NCBI RefSeq assembly: GCF_001514145.1
Contig: NZ_KQ948665.1
Span: forward strand, 62,001 to 126,000
Direction of reading: 5' to 3'
Length of the DNA stretch: 64,000 bases
Source: Streptomyces canus
GTDB taxonomy: Bacteria; Actinomycetota; Actinomycetes; Streptomycetales; Streptomycetaceae
Shown: piece by piece, positions 16,750 through 25,009 of the stretch
Numbering within the stretch: the first letter of the stretch is position 1
Layout: every line of letters begins with the position of its first letter
Position numbers and translations under genes: made by a program
Notes under the pieces: generated by a model
Told to the model about the DNA's origin: nothing
The model's input: only the letters and a program-made list of their open reading frames with translations
Databases searched by the model: none

Positions 16750-17837
16750 CCGAACTCTCCAAGACCGGTGCCGCCCTGGGCGAGCCGGCTCCCGGAAACG
16801 CTCCCGACGCCTTCCTCGCGGTCCGCGACCTCAAGGTGCACTTCCCGACCGATGACGGCCTGGTCAAGTCCGTCGACGGGCTCAGCTTCCAGGTGGAGAA
16901 GGGCAAGACCCTCTGCATAGTCGGCGAGTCGGGCTCCGGCAAGTCCGTCACCTCGCTGGCGATCATGGGCCTGCACCGGCTCGGGGCGCAGGGCAAGCAC
17001 GTGCAGATGTCCGGCGAGATCTGGCTGGACGGCAAGGAACTCGTCTCCGCCGACCCCGACGAGGTGCGCCGGCTGCGCGGCCGGGAGATGGCGATGATCT
17101 TCCAGGACCCGCTGTCCGCGATGCACCCGTATTACACGATCGGCAACCAGATCGTGGAGGCGTACCGGGTCCACAACGACGTCAGCAAGAAGGTCGCCCG
17201 CAAGCGGGCGATCGAGATGCTCGACCGGGTCGGTATCCCCGAGCCGAACAAGCGCGTGGACGGCTACCCGCACGAGTTCTCCGGCGGTATGCGCCAGCGC
17301 GCGATGATCGCCATGGCGCTCGTCAACAACCCCGAGCTGCTCATCGCGGACGAGCCGACGACCGCCCTCGACGTCACCGTCCAGGCGCAGATCCTCGACC
17401 TCATCCGGGACCTGCAGAAGGAGTTCGGCTCCGCGGTCGTCCTCATCACCCACGACCTGGGTGTGGTCGCCGAGATCGCCGACGACGTCCTGGTGATGTA
17501 CGGCGGCCGGTGCGTGGAGCGGGGCAGCGTCGACGACGTCTTCGAGCGGCCGCAGCACCCTTACACCTGGGGTCTGCTCGGCTCGATGCCGCGCATCGAC
17601 CGGGAGACCTCCGAGCGGCTCATCCCCGTCAAGGGTCAGCCGCCGAGCCTCATCAACGTCCCCTCGGGCTGCGCCTTCCACCCCCGCTGCCCGTACGCGG
17701 ACATCCCCAAGGGCGATGTCACCCGTACCGTGCGCCCGGAGCTCCAGCAGGTCGGCGGCGGGCACTTCTCCGCGTGTCACCTCTCGCCGGAGGACCGCAC
17801 GCGGATCTGGACCGAAGAGATTGCGCCGAAGCTGTGA
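16746..17837 (+). CDS. dppD: Peptide ABC transporter ATP-binding protein (DppD type)
   Basis: 363 residues from a GTG at 16746 that overlaps the dppB stop by four bases. A much longer open frame upstream lies inside dppB and is a shadow. ATPase motifs: Walker A 'GESGSGKS', Q-loop 'MIFQDPLSAMHP', signature 'FSGGMRQRAMIA', Walker B 'LLIADEPTTALDVT' and H-loop 'LITHDLGVV'. The C-terminal oligopeptide/dipeptide transporter extension has 'GCAFHPRCPYADI'. It forms a heterodimer with DppF at the cytoplasmic face. Confidence 0.95.
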   Translation: MTELSKTGAALGEPAPGNAPDAFLAVRDLKVHFPTDDGLVKSVDGLSFQVEKGKTLCIVGESGSGKSVTSLAIMGLHRLGAQGKHVQMSGEIWLDGKELVSADPDEVRRLRGREMAMIFQDPLSAMHPYYTIGNQIVEAYRVHNDVSKKVARKRAIEMLDRVGIPEPNKRVDGYPHEFSGGMRQRAMIAMALVNNPELLIADEPTTALDVTVQAQILDLIRDLQKEFGSAVVLITHDLGVVAEIADDVLVMYGGRCVERGSVDDVFERPQHPYTWGLLGSMPRIDRETSERLIPVKGQPPSLINVPSGCAFHPRCPYADIPKGDVTRTVRPELQQVGGGHFSACHLSPEDRTRIWTEEIAPKL

Positions 17838-19153
17838 GTGAGACGAAGAAGACGGACGCGGACGTGACGGCCGCCCCCGACGAGCGCGAGATACTGCTCA
17901 AGGTCGAGGGCCTCCAGAAGCACTTCCCGATCCGCAAGGGCGTCCTCCAGCGCCAGGTCGGTGCGGTCAAGGCGGTCGACGGCATCGACTTCGAGGTGCG
18001 CAAGGGCGAGACCCTCGGCGTGGTCGGGGAGTCGGGCTGCGGCAAGTCGACCATGGGCCGGGTCATCACCCGCCTCCAGGAGCCGACCGGCGGTTCGATC
18101 CACTTCGAGGGCCAGGACATCACGCGGCTGAACGCGGCCGGGATGCGTCCGCTGCGGCGGGACATCCAGATGATCTTCCAGGACCCGTACGGCTCCCTGA
18201 ACCCCCGGCACACCATCGGCGGAATCGTCTCGGCGCCGTTCCGGCTCCAGGACGTGGAGCCCGAGGGCGGGGTGAAGAAGGAGGTCCAGCGCCTGCTGGA
18301 GCTGGTCGGTCTGAGCCCCGAGCACTTCAACCGCTACCCGCACGAGTTCTCGGGAGGCCAGCGCCAGCGCATCGGCATCGCGCGCGCACTGGCCCTGAAG
18401 CCGAAGCTGGTCGTGGCGGACGAGCCGGTCTCGGCCCTCGACGTGTCGATCCAGGCGCAGGTCGTGAACCTGATGGACGACCTCCAGGAGGAGCTCGGCC
18501 TCACGTACGTGATCATCGCGCACGACCTGTCCGTCGTACGGCACGTCTCGGACCGCATCGCGGTGATGTACCTCGGCAAGATCGTCGAACTCGCCGACCG
18601 CACCGCGCTGTACGAGGCGCCGATGCACCCGTACACCAAGGCCCTGATGTCGGCGGTCCCGGTGCCGGACCCGAAGCGCCGTGGCGCCAAGTCGGAACGC
18701 ATCCTGCTGCGCGGCGACGTCCCGTCCCCGATCTCCCCGCCCTCGGGCTGCCGCTTCCACACCAGGTGCTGGAAGGCCACGGAGATCTGCAGGACGACGG
18801 AGCCCCAGCTGATCGAGCTGCGCCCCGGCCAGCGCGTGGCCTGCCACCACCCGGAGAACTTCGAGGACCAGGCCCCGCAGGACACCGTGCTCCTGTCGGT
18901 GGCCAAGGAGGCGGCCTCGCTGGTCGCCGAGGAGGTCCTGGCGGAGTCTGCGGCAACGTCGGCGGCGGTCGCGGCGGAGGTGGAGGGCTCCCAGGAGGCA
19001 GAACCCTCCGAGACCTCGGCCGAGAAGCCCGCGGCCGAGGCCACGGCGGACGCCGAAGCCACGTCCGCGAAGACCGGCCCGGGAGCGAGGACCGCGCCCG
19101 CGACCGGCGTCCAGGAAGCGAAGGACGACGGTCAGGAGTCAACTGACGAGTAA
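17834..19153 (+). CDS. dppF: Peptide ABC transporter ATP-binding protein (DppF type) with acidic tail
   Basis: 439 residues from a GTG at 17834 overlapping the dppD stop (GTGA). Walker A 'GESGCGKSTMGR', Q-loop 'MIFQDPYGSLNPRHT', signature 'FSGGQRQRIGIA', Walker B 'LVVADEPVSALDVS', H-loop 'IIAHDLSVV', and the C-terminal Cys-rich 'GCRFHTRCWKATEIC'. The family normally ends soon after this; here a further ~75-residue Ala/Glu/Thr-rich, probably disordered tail follows (from about 365, 'SAATSAAVAAEVEGSQEAEP'). Last gene of the operon. An inverted repeat (GCATGAC/GTCATGC) starts 2 nt after the stop. Confidence 0.94.
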   Translation: MSETKKTDADVTAAPDEREILLKVEGLQKHFPIRKGVLQRQVGAVKAVDGIDFEVRKGETLGVVGESGCGKSTMGRVITRLQEPTGGSIHFEGQDITRLNAAGMRPLRRDIQMIFQDPYGSLNPRHTIGGIVSAPFRLQDVEPEGGVKKEVQRLLELVGLSPEHFNRYPHEFSGGQRQRIGIARALALKPKLVVADEPVSALDVSIQAQVVNLMDDLQEELGLTYVIIAHDLSVVRHVSDRIAVMYLGKIVELADRTALYEAPMHPYTKALMSAVPVPDPKRRGAKSERILLRGDVPSPISPPSGCRFHTRCWKATEICRTTEPQLIELRPGQRVACHHPENFEDQAPQDTVLLSVAKEAASLVAEEVLAESAATSAAVAAEVEGSQEAEPSETSAEKPAAEATADAEATSAKTGPGARTAPATGVQEAKDDGQESTDE

Positions 19154-19154
19154 C

Positions 19155-19179
19155 GCATGACGAGTTGGCAAAGTCATGC
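19155..19179 (+). promoter_or_regulatory. Inverted repeat after dppF
   Basis: GCATGAC (19155-19161) and GTCATGC (19173-19179) form a perfect 7-bp inverted repeat with an 11-bp spacer, starting 2 nt past the dppF stop. It is AT-richer than a typical terminator here and may be an operator for the following metallopeptidase gene. Confidence 0.35.
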
Positions 19180-19185
19180 ACATGC

Positions 19186-19269
19186 CCGAACGGGAGAGTG
19201 AAGAGTCGTCCGTGTCCGACTGATCGGCACACGCTCGAAGGGACGACACGATGGGACTCTCCCGTTCGG
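19186..19269 (+). promoter_or_regulatory. Nested-stem leader covering the M1 peptidase start
   Basis: CCGAACGGGAGAGT (19186-19199) is perfectly complementary to ACTCTCCCGTTCGG (19256-19269), which spans codons 2-7 of the M1 peptidase. Inside it, GTCGTCC (19205-19211) pairs with GGACGAC (19241-19247), which overlaps the ribosome binding site AAGGGA (19238-19243). The start codon lies in the internal loop between the stems. Read as RNA, this would hide both the binding site and the early codons. It is immediately followed by a TTA codon (19275-19277). Confidence 0.5.
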
Positions 19270-20642
19270 CACGCTTAGGAGCCGTCGCTACCGCGGCGGC
19301 TTCCTTCTTTGTCATCGCGGCCTCGCCAGGCCCCGCCCCCGGTGCCCCCGGCATCGGCGACTCCTACTTCCCGCTCCTCGGCAACGGCGGCTTCGACGCC
19401 CGCCACTACGCCCTCGACGTGGCGTACAACCCGGACACCGACCGTCTGGACGGCCGTACGACACTCACCGCCCGCGCCACCCGGAACCTCTCCTCCTTCG
19501 ACCTGGACCTCCAGAAACTCGAGGTCACGCGAGTCGAAGTGAACGGCAGACGCGCCCAGTTCACCCGCGACGGCGACGAGATCCGCATCACCCCGCGCCA
19601 ATCCCTGCGCAAGGGCCACGACTTCACGGTCGCCGTCACCTACGGCGGTGTCCCCGAACCCCTCAGCGGCCCGATCGTCTTCGGCTCCGACTACGGCTGG
19701 ATGAAGACCCCCGACGGCGTCTTCGTCGCCTGTGAACCCAACGCCGCCTCCACCTGGTTCCCGTCCAGCGACCATCCCTCCGACAAGGCCGCCTACGACA
19801 TCCGCATCAGGACCCCCAAGGGCCTGACCGCGGTCTCCAACGGCCGGCTCGTGTCGACGTACGACAAGGGCGGCTCGACGTACACCCACTGGCGCGAGAA
19901 GAAGCCGATGGCGACCTACCTCGCGACCGCCACCATCGGGAAGTTCGACGTCCGCACCGGGAAGACGCCCGGCGGCATCCCCATCTACACCGCCATCGAC
20001 CCGGTGCTGGAGAACAGCAACAACGTCGACGTGTACGGCGTGACCGCCGAGGCCACCGACTACTGGTCGCAGGTCTTCGGGCCGTACCCCTTCGAGGAGA
20101 CCGGCGCGATCGTCGACGACATGCCGCAGGCGGGGTTCTCGCTGGAGGTGCAGTCGAAGCCGGTGTACTCGGCGGTGCGCAACGAGACCACGATCGTGCA
20201 CGAGCTGGCCCACCAGTGGTTCGGCGACTCGGTCTCCGTCGCGCACTGGAAGGACATCTGGCTCAACGAGGGCTTCGCCACCTACGCCCAGTGGCTGTGG
20301 GCCGAGCACAAGGGCACCCGCAGCGCCCACGACTCCTTCCTCGCCGGCTACGACGCCCGCCCCGCCGACAACCCGTTCTGGCAGATCACCGTCGGCGACC
20401 CGCAGCGCGACACGATGTTCGCGTCCGCGGTCTACCAGCGCGGTGCGATGACCCTCCAGGTGTTGCGCGAACGGATCGGTGACAAGGCGTTCTTCAAGCT
20501 GCTGCCGGCATGGACCGAGCTTCACCGCTACGGCAACGCCGACACCGCCGACTTCATCCGCCTCGCGGAGAAGGTCAGCGGACAGCAATTGGACGACCTG
20601 TTCCGCACCTGGCTCTTCACGACGGGCAAACCTGCCCGGTAA
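19251..20642 (+). CDS. Secreted M1-family zinc metallopeptidase (TTA codon 9)
   Basis: 463 residues from the ATG at 19251 (AAGGGA seven bases upstream). Sec-type signal peptide over about residues 1-32 ('VATAAASFFVIAASPGPAPG'). N-terminal beta domain, then the catalytic domain with 'HELAHQWFGDSV' (zinc-binding HExxH, about 316) and 'WLNEGFATY' (third ligand Glu, about 19 residues on), plus 'MPQAGFSLEVQSKPVY' in place of the usual GAMEN exopeptidase motif. It ends after a short helical part, so it is smaller than full aminopeptidase N. Likely role: extracellular peptide trimming, a fitting partner for the adjacent peptide importer. Leu-9 is encoded by TTA, so expression should need the bldA tRNA. 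Confidence 0.9.
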   Translation: MGLSRSARLGAVATAAASFFVIAASPGPAPGAPGIGDSYFPLLGNGGFDARHYALDVAYNPDTDRLDGRTTLTARATRNLSSFDLDLQKLEVTRVEVNGRRAQFTRDGDEIRITPRQSLRKGHDFTVAVTYGGVPEPLSGPIVFGSDYGWMKTPDGVFVACEPNAASTWFPSSDHPSDKAAYDIRIRTPKGLTAVSNGRLVSTYDKGGSTYTHWREKKPMATYLATATIGKFDVRTGKTPGGIPIYTAIDPVLENSNNVDVYGVTAEATDYWSQVFGPYPFEETGAIVDDMPQAGFSLEVQSKPVYSAVRNETTIVHELAHQWFGDSVSVAHWKDIWLNEGFATYAQWLWAEHKGTRSAHDSFLAGYDARPADNPFWQITVGDPQRDTMFASAVYQRGAMTLQVLRERIGDKAFFKLLPAWTELHRYGNADTADFIRLAEKVSGQQLDDLFRTWLFTTGKPAR

Positions 20643-20665
20643 AAGCCCCTGCGCAACAATGCGGT

Positions 20666-21322
20666 GTGCTCCAGCAACTGTTCAGCCCCTCCGTCCAGCA
20701 CACGCTCGACCTCGTCGGCATCTTCGTGTTCGCCATCTCCGGCGCGCTGCTGGCCGTCCGCAAGAACTTCGACGTCTTCGGCATCGCCGTACTCGCCGAG
20801 GTCACCGCGCTGGGCGGAGGGCTGTTCCGGGACCTGATCATCGGCGCGGTACCGCCCGCCGCCTTCACGGACCTGGGCTACTTCGTCACCCCGCTGCTCG
20901 CCGCCCTGCTGGTCTTCTTCCTGCACCCGCACGTGGAGCGCATCCAGGCCGGTGTGAACGTCTTCGACGCGGCCGGACTCGGACTGTTCTGCGTCGCCGG
21001 GACGACGAAGGCGTACGAGTTCGGACTCGGCCTCACCCAGTCCGTCACTCTCGGTCTCGCCACCGCCGTCGGCGGCGGTGTCCTGCGGGACGTGCTCGCC
21101 AACGAGGTGCCCTCGCTGCTGCGGTGGGACCGGGATCTGTACGCGGTCCCGGCGATCGTCGGCGCCACCATGGTCGCCCTGTGCATCCGTTACGACGCTC
21201 TCTCTCCGTTCACCAGCGGGCTCGCGGCCCTCACGGCTTTCGTACTGCGCCTGCTCGCGATGCGGTTCCACTGGCGAGCTCCGCGGGCGTGGAACCGGCG
21301 CTCGACCGTGCGTGAGGAGTAG
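20666..21322 (+). CDS. TRIC-like / UPF0126 membrane protein
   Basis: 218 residues from a GTG at 20666; the open frame extends back into the peptidase gene but only this start gives the family N-terminus. About seven membrane helices arranged as two repeats: 'FVFAISGALLAVRKNFDVFG' with 'TALGGGLFRDLIIG', and 'AAGLGLFCVAGTTKAYEFG' with 'TAVGGGVLRDVLANEVP'. The doubled GGG-x-x-RD motif is the hallmark of the prokaryotic TRIC/YadS family, some members of which are cation channels. Only 23 bp separate it from the peptidase stop. Its last 92 bp overlap the convergent esterase gene on the other strand. Confidence 0.88.
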   Translation: MLQQLFSPSVQHTLDLVGIFVFAISGALLAVRKNFDVFGIAVLAEVTALGGGLFRDLIIGAVPPAAFTDLGYFVTPLLAALLVFFLHPHVERIQAGVNVFDAAGLGLFCVAGTTKAYEFGLGLTQSVTLGLATAVGGGVLRDVLANEVPSLLRWDRDLYAVPAIVGATMVALCIRYDALSPFTSGLAALTAFVLRLLAMRFHWRAPRAWNRRSTVREE

Positions 21323-22451
21323 TGCCCGCCCGGCCGTGCAGCAGCCCCATCTCCTCGGTCAGCCACTGGAACACCGGGACCACCTGCGGACGCCACAACG
21401 CCATGTTGTGACCGCCCGCGCTCTTCGGGATGTACACGACGTGCACGGTGGTCGGCGCCTTCGCGATCTGTTCGAGACCGGTGGCCGCCTCGTAGCCGTC
21501 GCCCGGCTGGCCGGACTGGTAGAGCGCGATCGCGGGTGGGGTACGGGCCTCGCGCAGCAGCAGGTAAGGGTTGTTGGCGCGGCGCAGGGCGGGGGTCTCG
21601 GTGGCCAGCGAGTTGCGTTCGGCGATCGGGTCGTTGTAGCCCGACATGCTCACCGCGGCCCGGTAGCGGTCGGGGTGGGCGACGGCGAGCTTCGTCGCGC
21701 AGTGCCCGCCCGCCGAGTACCCGGCCACCGCCCAGCCCGCGGGACCGGCCTGGGCGCGGAAGTTGTCGGTGACCATCTTCGGCACGTCGACGCTGAGCCA
21801 GGTGTCCGCGTTCACCGTGCCCGTGATGTTGGCGCAGCCGGTGTCCACCCCGGCCAGCAGGTTCATGCGCGGGGCGACCAGGATGAAGGGCGCCACCCGG
21901 CCCTCCCGCATCAGCGGCCGCAACTGGTTGACCGCGTGCAGCGACCCGAACCAGGCCTTCGCCGAGCCCGGATAGCCCGACAGCAGTTCCACCACGGGGA
22001 ACTTGTGATGCCGGTAGGCGGGTGTGCCGTACTGCGGCGGCAGCCACACGTAGACCTCGGCGTTCACGCCCGAGACCCGGCCCTTGAGCTGGGTCACCCG
22101 TACGCCGTGCATATCGGGACCGGTGGCCTTCGTGAAGTGCTGCTCGACCCTGGGCAACCGTTTCAGCGAGATGCCGCCGGTGCCGTCGGCGCCCAGGTTC
22201 GCGGCCTGCTGGACGTGGTTGCCGGTGCCGAGCAGGTCGGCCCAGTTGTCGTACAGGTTGTTCTGGTTGTTGACCACCGCGAAGACGAGGCCGACGGCCG
22301 TGCCCTGGGCGAACAGCACCATCAGCACGCGGGCGGCGGCGCGGGCGATCCGCGGGCCCCGCAGCCGCGACCACAGGGCGAGCGGCAGCACGAGGGCGAC
22401 GACGGACAGCACGATCAGTGTGTAGAGGAACGCGGTCCCGGTGAGGCTCAT
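21231..22451 (-). CDS. Membrane-anchored alpha/beta-hydrolase esterase
   Basis: 406 residues from the ATG at 22451; a longer in-frame start at 22556 adds a non-hydrophobic segment and is less likely. Two N-terminal membrane helices ('TGTAFLYTLIVLSVVALVLP', 'VLMVLFAQGTAVGLVFAVV') are followed by an extracellular esterase domain of the antigen-85/esterase-D type. It has 'PVVELLSGYPGSAKAW', nucleophile elbow 'GYSAGGHCA' (Ser about 243), and a C-terminal His in 'SAGGHNMALW'. Substrate unknown; relatives act on lipid or mycolyl-like esters. The Ser/Ala-rich tail is read through the opposite strand of the TRIC-like gene. Confidence 0.85.
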   Translation of the reverse strand: MSLTGTAFLYTLIVLSVVALVLPLALWSRLRGPRIARAAARVLMVLFAQGTAVGLVFAVVNNQNNLYDNWADLLGTGNHVQQAANLGADGTGGISLKRLPRVEQHFTKATGPDMHGVRVTQLKGRVSGVNAEVYVWLPPQYGTPAYRHHKFPVVELLSGYPGSAKAWFGSLHAVNQLRPLMREGRVAPFILVAPRMNLLAGVDTGCANITGTVNADTWLSVDVPKMVTDNFRAQAGPAGWAVAGYSAGGHCATKLAVAHPDRYRAAVSMSGYNDPIAERNSLATETPALRRANNPYLLLREARTPPAIALYQSGQPGDGYEAATGLEQIAKAPTTVHVVYIPKSAGGHNMALWRPQVVPVFQWLTEEMGLLHGRAGTTPHARSSAGSTPAELASGTASRAGAVRKP

Positions 22452-22598
22452 GTCCCTGTAGAGGGGGATGCCGGGAGCTGGGTTTACGGACGAGTACGGA
22501 CACTTACCGAAGAATTGCCCGCGTCTCACCTGGACCGGCCCTGTCGGGTGCCGCAAGGAAAGCTACCGCTTAGTAGTTAGTTGTTGTACCGTTCAGGC

Positions 22599-23453
22599 AT
22601 GCCAGAAGCAGCCTCCGTCACGCGTGCCACCCTCGGCGACAGCGAGTTCGACCGGGACACCGCGGTCACCCGCCGCGCACCCGGCGTCTACGACATCGAC
22701 CTCTCCGCGGGCTGGACGATCATCAGCGCCGTCAACGGCGGCTACCTGCTGGCGGTCCTGGGCCGCGCCCTCGCGGACGCCCTGCCGCACGCCGACCCGT
22801 TCACGATCTCCGCGCACTACCTGACCGCGTCCCAGCCCGGACCGGCGGTGATCCGCACGGACGTGGTCCGCACCGGTCGTACCCTCTCCACCGGCCAGGC
22901 CTCGCTCTTCCAGTACGACGAGGAGGGCAAGGAGGTCGAGCGCATCCGCGTCCTCGCCTCCTACGGCGACCTCGGCTCCCTTCCCGACGACGTCCGTACG
23001 ACGGCGAAGCCACCCGCGATCCCGCCGATGGACCAGTGCTTCGGCCCCGAGGACGGACCGGCCCCGGTCGACGGCAGCTCGGCCATCGCCGACCGGCTGA
23101 TGCTCAAGCTGGACCCGTCGACCCTGGGCTGGGCCCTCGGCGCCCCGTCCGGCAAGGGCGAGATGCGGTCCTGGTTCGGGCTCGCCGACGGCCGCGACGC
23201 CGACCCCTTCTCGCTGCTCCTCGCGGTGGACGCGCTCCCGCCCACCGCCTTCGAGATCGGCATCAAGGGCTGGGTGCCCACGGTGGAGCTCACCGTCCAC
23301 ATCCGCTGCCGCCCGGCACCGGGCCCGCTGCGCGTCTCCATCACCACCCGTAACCTCGCCGGCGGCTTCCTGGAGGAGGACGCGGAGGTCTGGGACAGCG
23401 CGGACCGGTTGGTGGCACAGTCGCGCCAACTGGCCAGGGTCAGGTTGCCCTGA
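22599..23453 (+). CDS. Acyl-CoA thioesterase-like (double hot-dog) protein
   Basis: 284 residues from the ATG at 22599; an in-frame start at 22581 adds six residues and cannot be excluded. Two hot-dog-like halves: 'WTIISAVNGGYLLAVLGRAL' with 'ISAHYLTASQPGPAVIRTDV', and 'FSLLLAVDALPPTAFEIG' with 'PTVELTVHIRCRPAPGPLRV'. This layout is annotated as thioesterase family in actinobacteria; it probably hydrolyses medium/long acyl-CoA. The upstream DNA (CTTAGTAGTTAGTTGTTGTACC, about 22568-22589) is strikingly AT-rich for this genome and may hold its promoter. Confidence 0.8.
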   Translation: MPEAASVTRATLGDSEFDRDTAVTRRAPGVYDIDLSAGWTIISAVNGGYLLAVLGRALADALPHADPFTISAHYLTASQPGPAVIRTDVVRTGRTLSTGQASLFQYDEEGKEVERIRVLASYGDLGSLPDDVRTTAKPPAIPPMDQCFGPEDGPAPVDGSSAIADRLMLKLDPSTLGWALGAPSGKGEMRSWFGLADGRDADPFSLLLAVDALPPTAFEIGIKGWVPTVELTVHIRCRPAPGPLRVSITTRNLAGGFLEEDAEVWDSADRLVAQSRQLARVRLP

Positions 23454-23590
23454 CCCACCCAGGGGCACGGATTTAGCCGCGCTTTGCCTTGCGCACAGGC
23501 GGGGGACAGGCCGGACTCAACGAAGGCTCAGGGGCCGTTGCGAGAGTTCCCGGCCTCAGGACTTCCTCATCCTCCCTGGAGCTGTCTCTC

Positions 23591-23974
23591 ATGAAGCGTG
23601 TGCGTCTTCTCCCCGCCGTGGCCCTGCTGGCGCTCTCGCCCCTCGCCCTGGTGGCCTGTGGCTCGGGCGACTCGTCGTCGACCTCGAACAGCGGCAACTC
23701 GGGTCAGCAGCAGAACTGTCAGGCCCCGACCGGCAACGCCTCCGGAATGCCGAGCGGCGCCCCCTCGGGCGCTCCCACCGGCAACGCGACCGCGAAGCCG
23801 TCGGGCGCGCCCAGCGGCAACCCCTCCGGGATGCCGAGCGGCGGCCCCGGCGGCGGCCAGGGAGGCCAGGGTGGCCCCGGCGGCGGCATGGGTGGCTGCG
23901 GTGGTCCCGGCGGCGGCACGGCCCCGAGCGGCGCGCCCAGCGGAGCGCCGAGCGCGGCGGCGACGAAGAGCTGA
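23591..23974 (+). CDS. Small Gly/Pro/Ser-rich lipoprotein
   Basis: 127 residues from the ATG at 23591. Signal peptide with lipobox 'LALVAC' (Cys about 23), so it should be exported and lipid-anchored. The mature part is low-complexity: repeats of 'PSGAPSG' and 'GMPSG', then a Gly-rich 'GGGQGGQGGPGGGMGGCGG' segment and another 'PSGAPSGAPS'. No catalytic domain. It resembles a flexible wall-spanning stalk or spacer. It is monocistronic: a strong hairpin follows 17 nt after the stop. Confidence 0.8.
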   Translation: MKRVRLLPAVALLALSPLALVACGSGDSSSTSNSGNSGQQQNCQAPTGNASGMPSGAPSGAPTGNATAKPSGAPSGNPSGMPSGGPGGGQGGQGGPGGGMGGCGGPGGGTAPSGAPSGAPSAAATKS

Positions 23975-23991
23975 CCCCGACGTCGTACGAC

Positions 23992-24030
23992 AGGGGGCGG
24001 CACTCCCGGTGAACGGGGGTGCCGCCCCCT
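23992..24030. terminator. Bidirectional terminator
   Basis: AGGGGGCGGCAC (23992-24003) and GTGCCGCCCCCT (24019-24030) form a perfect 12-bp stem with a 15-nt loop that can itself pair. It separates the lipoprotein gene from the convergent TetR gene and can serve both. Confidence 0.75.
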
Positions 24031-24049
24031 GCGCGTTGCCGAACCGGCC

Positions 24050-24676
24050 CTAGTCCAGCCAGTGTTCGCGGCCGACGCTGATCAGCCGCAGCTGATGCTC
24101 CGCCACCTGGCAGACACGCTCCCGCTCCTCCGGGGACGCCTCCAGGGCCTCCAGGAACAGTGAGGCCGTGATCAGCATCTGGTCGACGTACAGGTTGGCC
24201 AGCATCAGCAGGTCGTCCTCGCTCCAGCCTTCGGACACCGGGTCCTTGGCCAGCTCGTCCTTCACCTCCTGCCCGAACCGGGCGAGTTGGTCCCGGATGG
24301 CCTCCCGGACCGGCTGGACTCCGCCATGTCGCTCCCGGGCGATAAAACGGACATGAGCGGGGTACGCGTCTACATGGCCGGCGATCAACTCGATGGCGCG
24401 CTTGATGCGTTGACCGTGGTCGTCGGCCGCGGACACCGTCGTCCGGATCATCGGGTGCAGGCTGCCCAGCGCCTCCTCGACCAGAGCCGCGCCGAGATCC
24501 GCGATGGAGCGGAAGTGCCGGTAGAAGGCGGTCGGGGCGACGCCGACGGCGCGCGTGACCTCGCGCAGACCCAGGCTGCTCAGGCTCTGCTCCTCCAGCA
24601 GGGCCAACGCCGCGTCCAGAAGCGCCTGTCGGGTCTTCTGCTTCTGTGCCTGCCGGATGCCGAGGGTGTGACTCAT
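24050..24676 (-). CDS. TetR-family transcriptional regulator
   Basis: 208 residues from the ATG at 24676. N-terminal helix-turn-helix: 'KQKTRQALLDAALALLEEQS', 'LGLREVTRAVGVAPTAFYRH', 'FRSIADLGAALVEEALG'. The C-terminal ligand domain includes 'ADDHGQRIKRAIELIAGHVD' and 'LYVDQMLITASLFLEALEAS'. Divergent from a pair of small membrane protein genes. The intergenic DNA carries an ACAACTGTTC motif next to each gene, consistent with autoregulation and control of the divergent genes (inference). The ligand cannot be told from sequence. Confidence 0.9.
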   Translation of the reverse strand: MSHTLGIRQAQKQKTRQALLDAALALLEEQSLSSLGLREVTRAVGVAPTAFYRHFRSIADLGAALVEEALGSLHPMIRTTVSAADDHGQRIKRAIELIAGHVDAYPAHVRFIARERHGGVQPVREAIRDQLARFGQEVKDELAKDPVSEGWSEDDLLMLANLYVDQMLITASLFLEALEASPEERERVCQVAEHQLRLISVGREHWLD

Positions 24677-24684
24677 GTCATCCA

Positions 24685-24769
24685 GTTAACAACTGTTCTC
24701 CGTAATTGGAAAGCCGTATGACGCGCTAGACTCTGGAGTCAGTGAACAACTGTAACTACAACTGTTCAC
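24685..24769. promoter_or_regulatory. Candidate TetR operators (two sites)
   Basis: Site 1, GTTAACAACTGTTCTC (24685-24700), lies just upstream of the tetR start. Site 2 spans 24742-24769 and is bounded by GTGAACA and TGTTCAC, a perfect 7-bp inverted repeat with a 14-bp spacer. Both contain ACAACTGTTC. The shared decamer in an AT-rich divergent promoter is the basis of the call. Confidence 0.55.
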
Positions 24770-24809
24770 CCAAACGTAACGACAGTCATCTCGGAGGGGG
24801 ATCCGTCCC

Positions 24810-24974
24810 ATGCTGTTCCTCGTCGCCGCACTCATGCTGCTCGGCGTCGTCCTGGGCACCGTCGCCCACGCGCCGCTCACCTTCACCGCCGTCGCCGCCG
24901 TCGTGATCGCCGCCTGGCTGGGCATCTTCGCGCTCCGCGAGCGCTACTCCCGCCGCCACACCTCGGCCCACTGA
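24810..24974 (+). CDS. Small membrane protein, 54 aa
   Basis: 54 residues from the ATG at 24810, with an excellent ribosome binding site GGAGGGGG ten bases upstream. Two predicted membrane helices ('LFLVAALMLLGVVLGTVAHA' and 'FTAVAAVVIAAWLGIFAL') and a basic/polar tail 'RERYSRRHTSAH'. It is the first gene after the candidate TetR operator and is followed 35 bp later by another small membrane protein, so the two probably form an operon. Function unknown. Confidence 0.7.
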   Translation: MLFLVAALMLLGVVLGTVAHAPLTFTAVAAVVIAAWLGIFALRERYSRRHTSAH

Positions 24975-25009
24975 CCCCCGCCCCACCGTCCCCAGGAGCA
25001 CTGATCACC

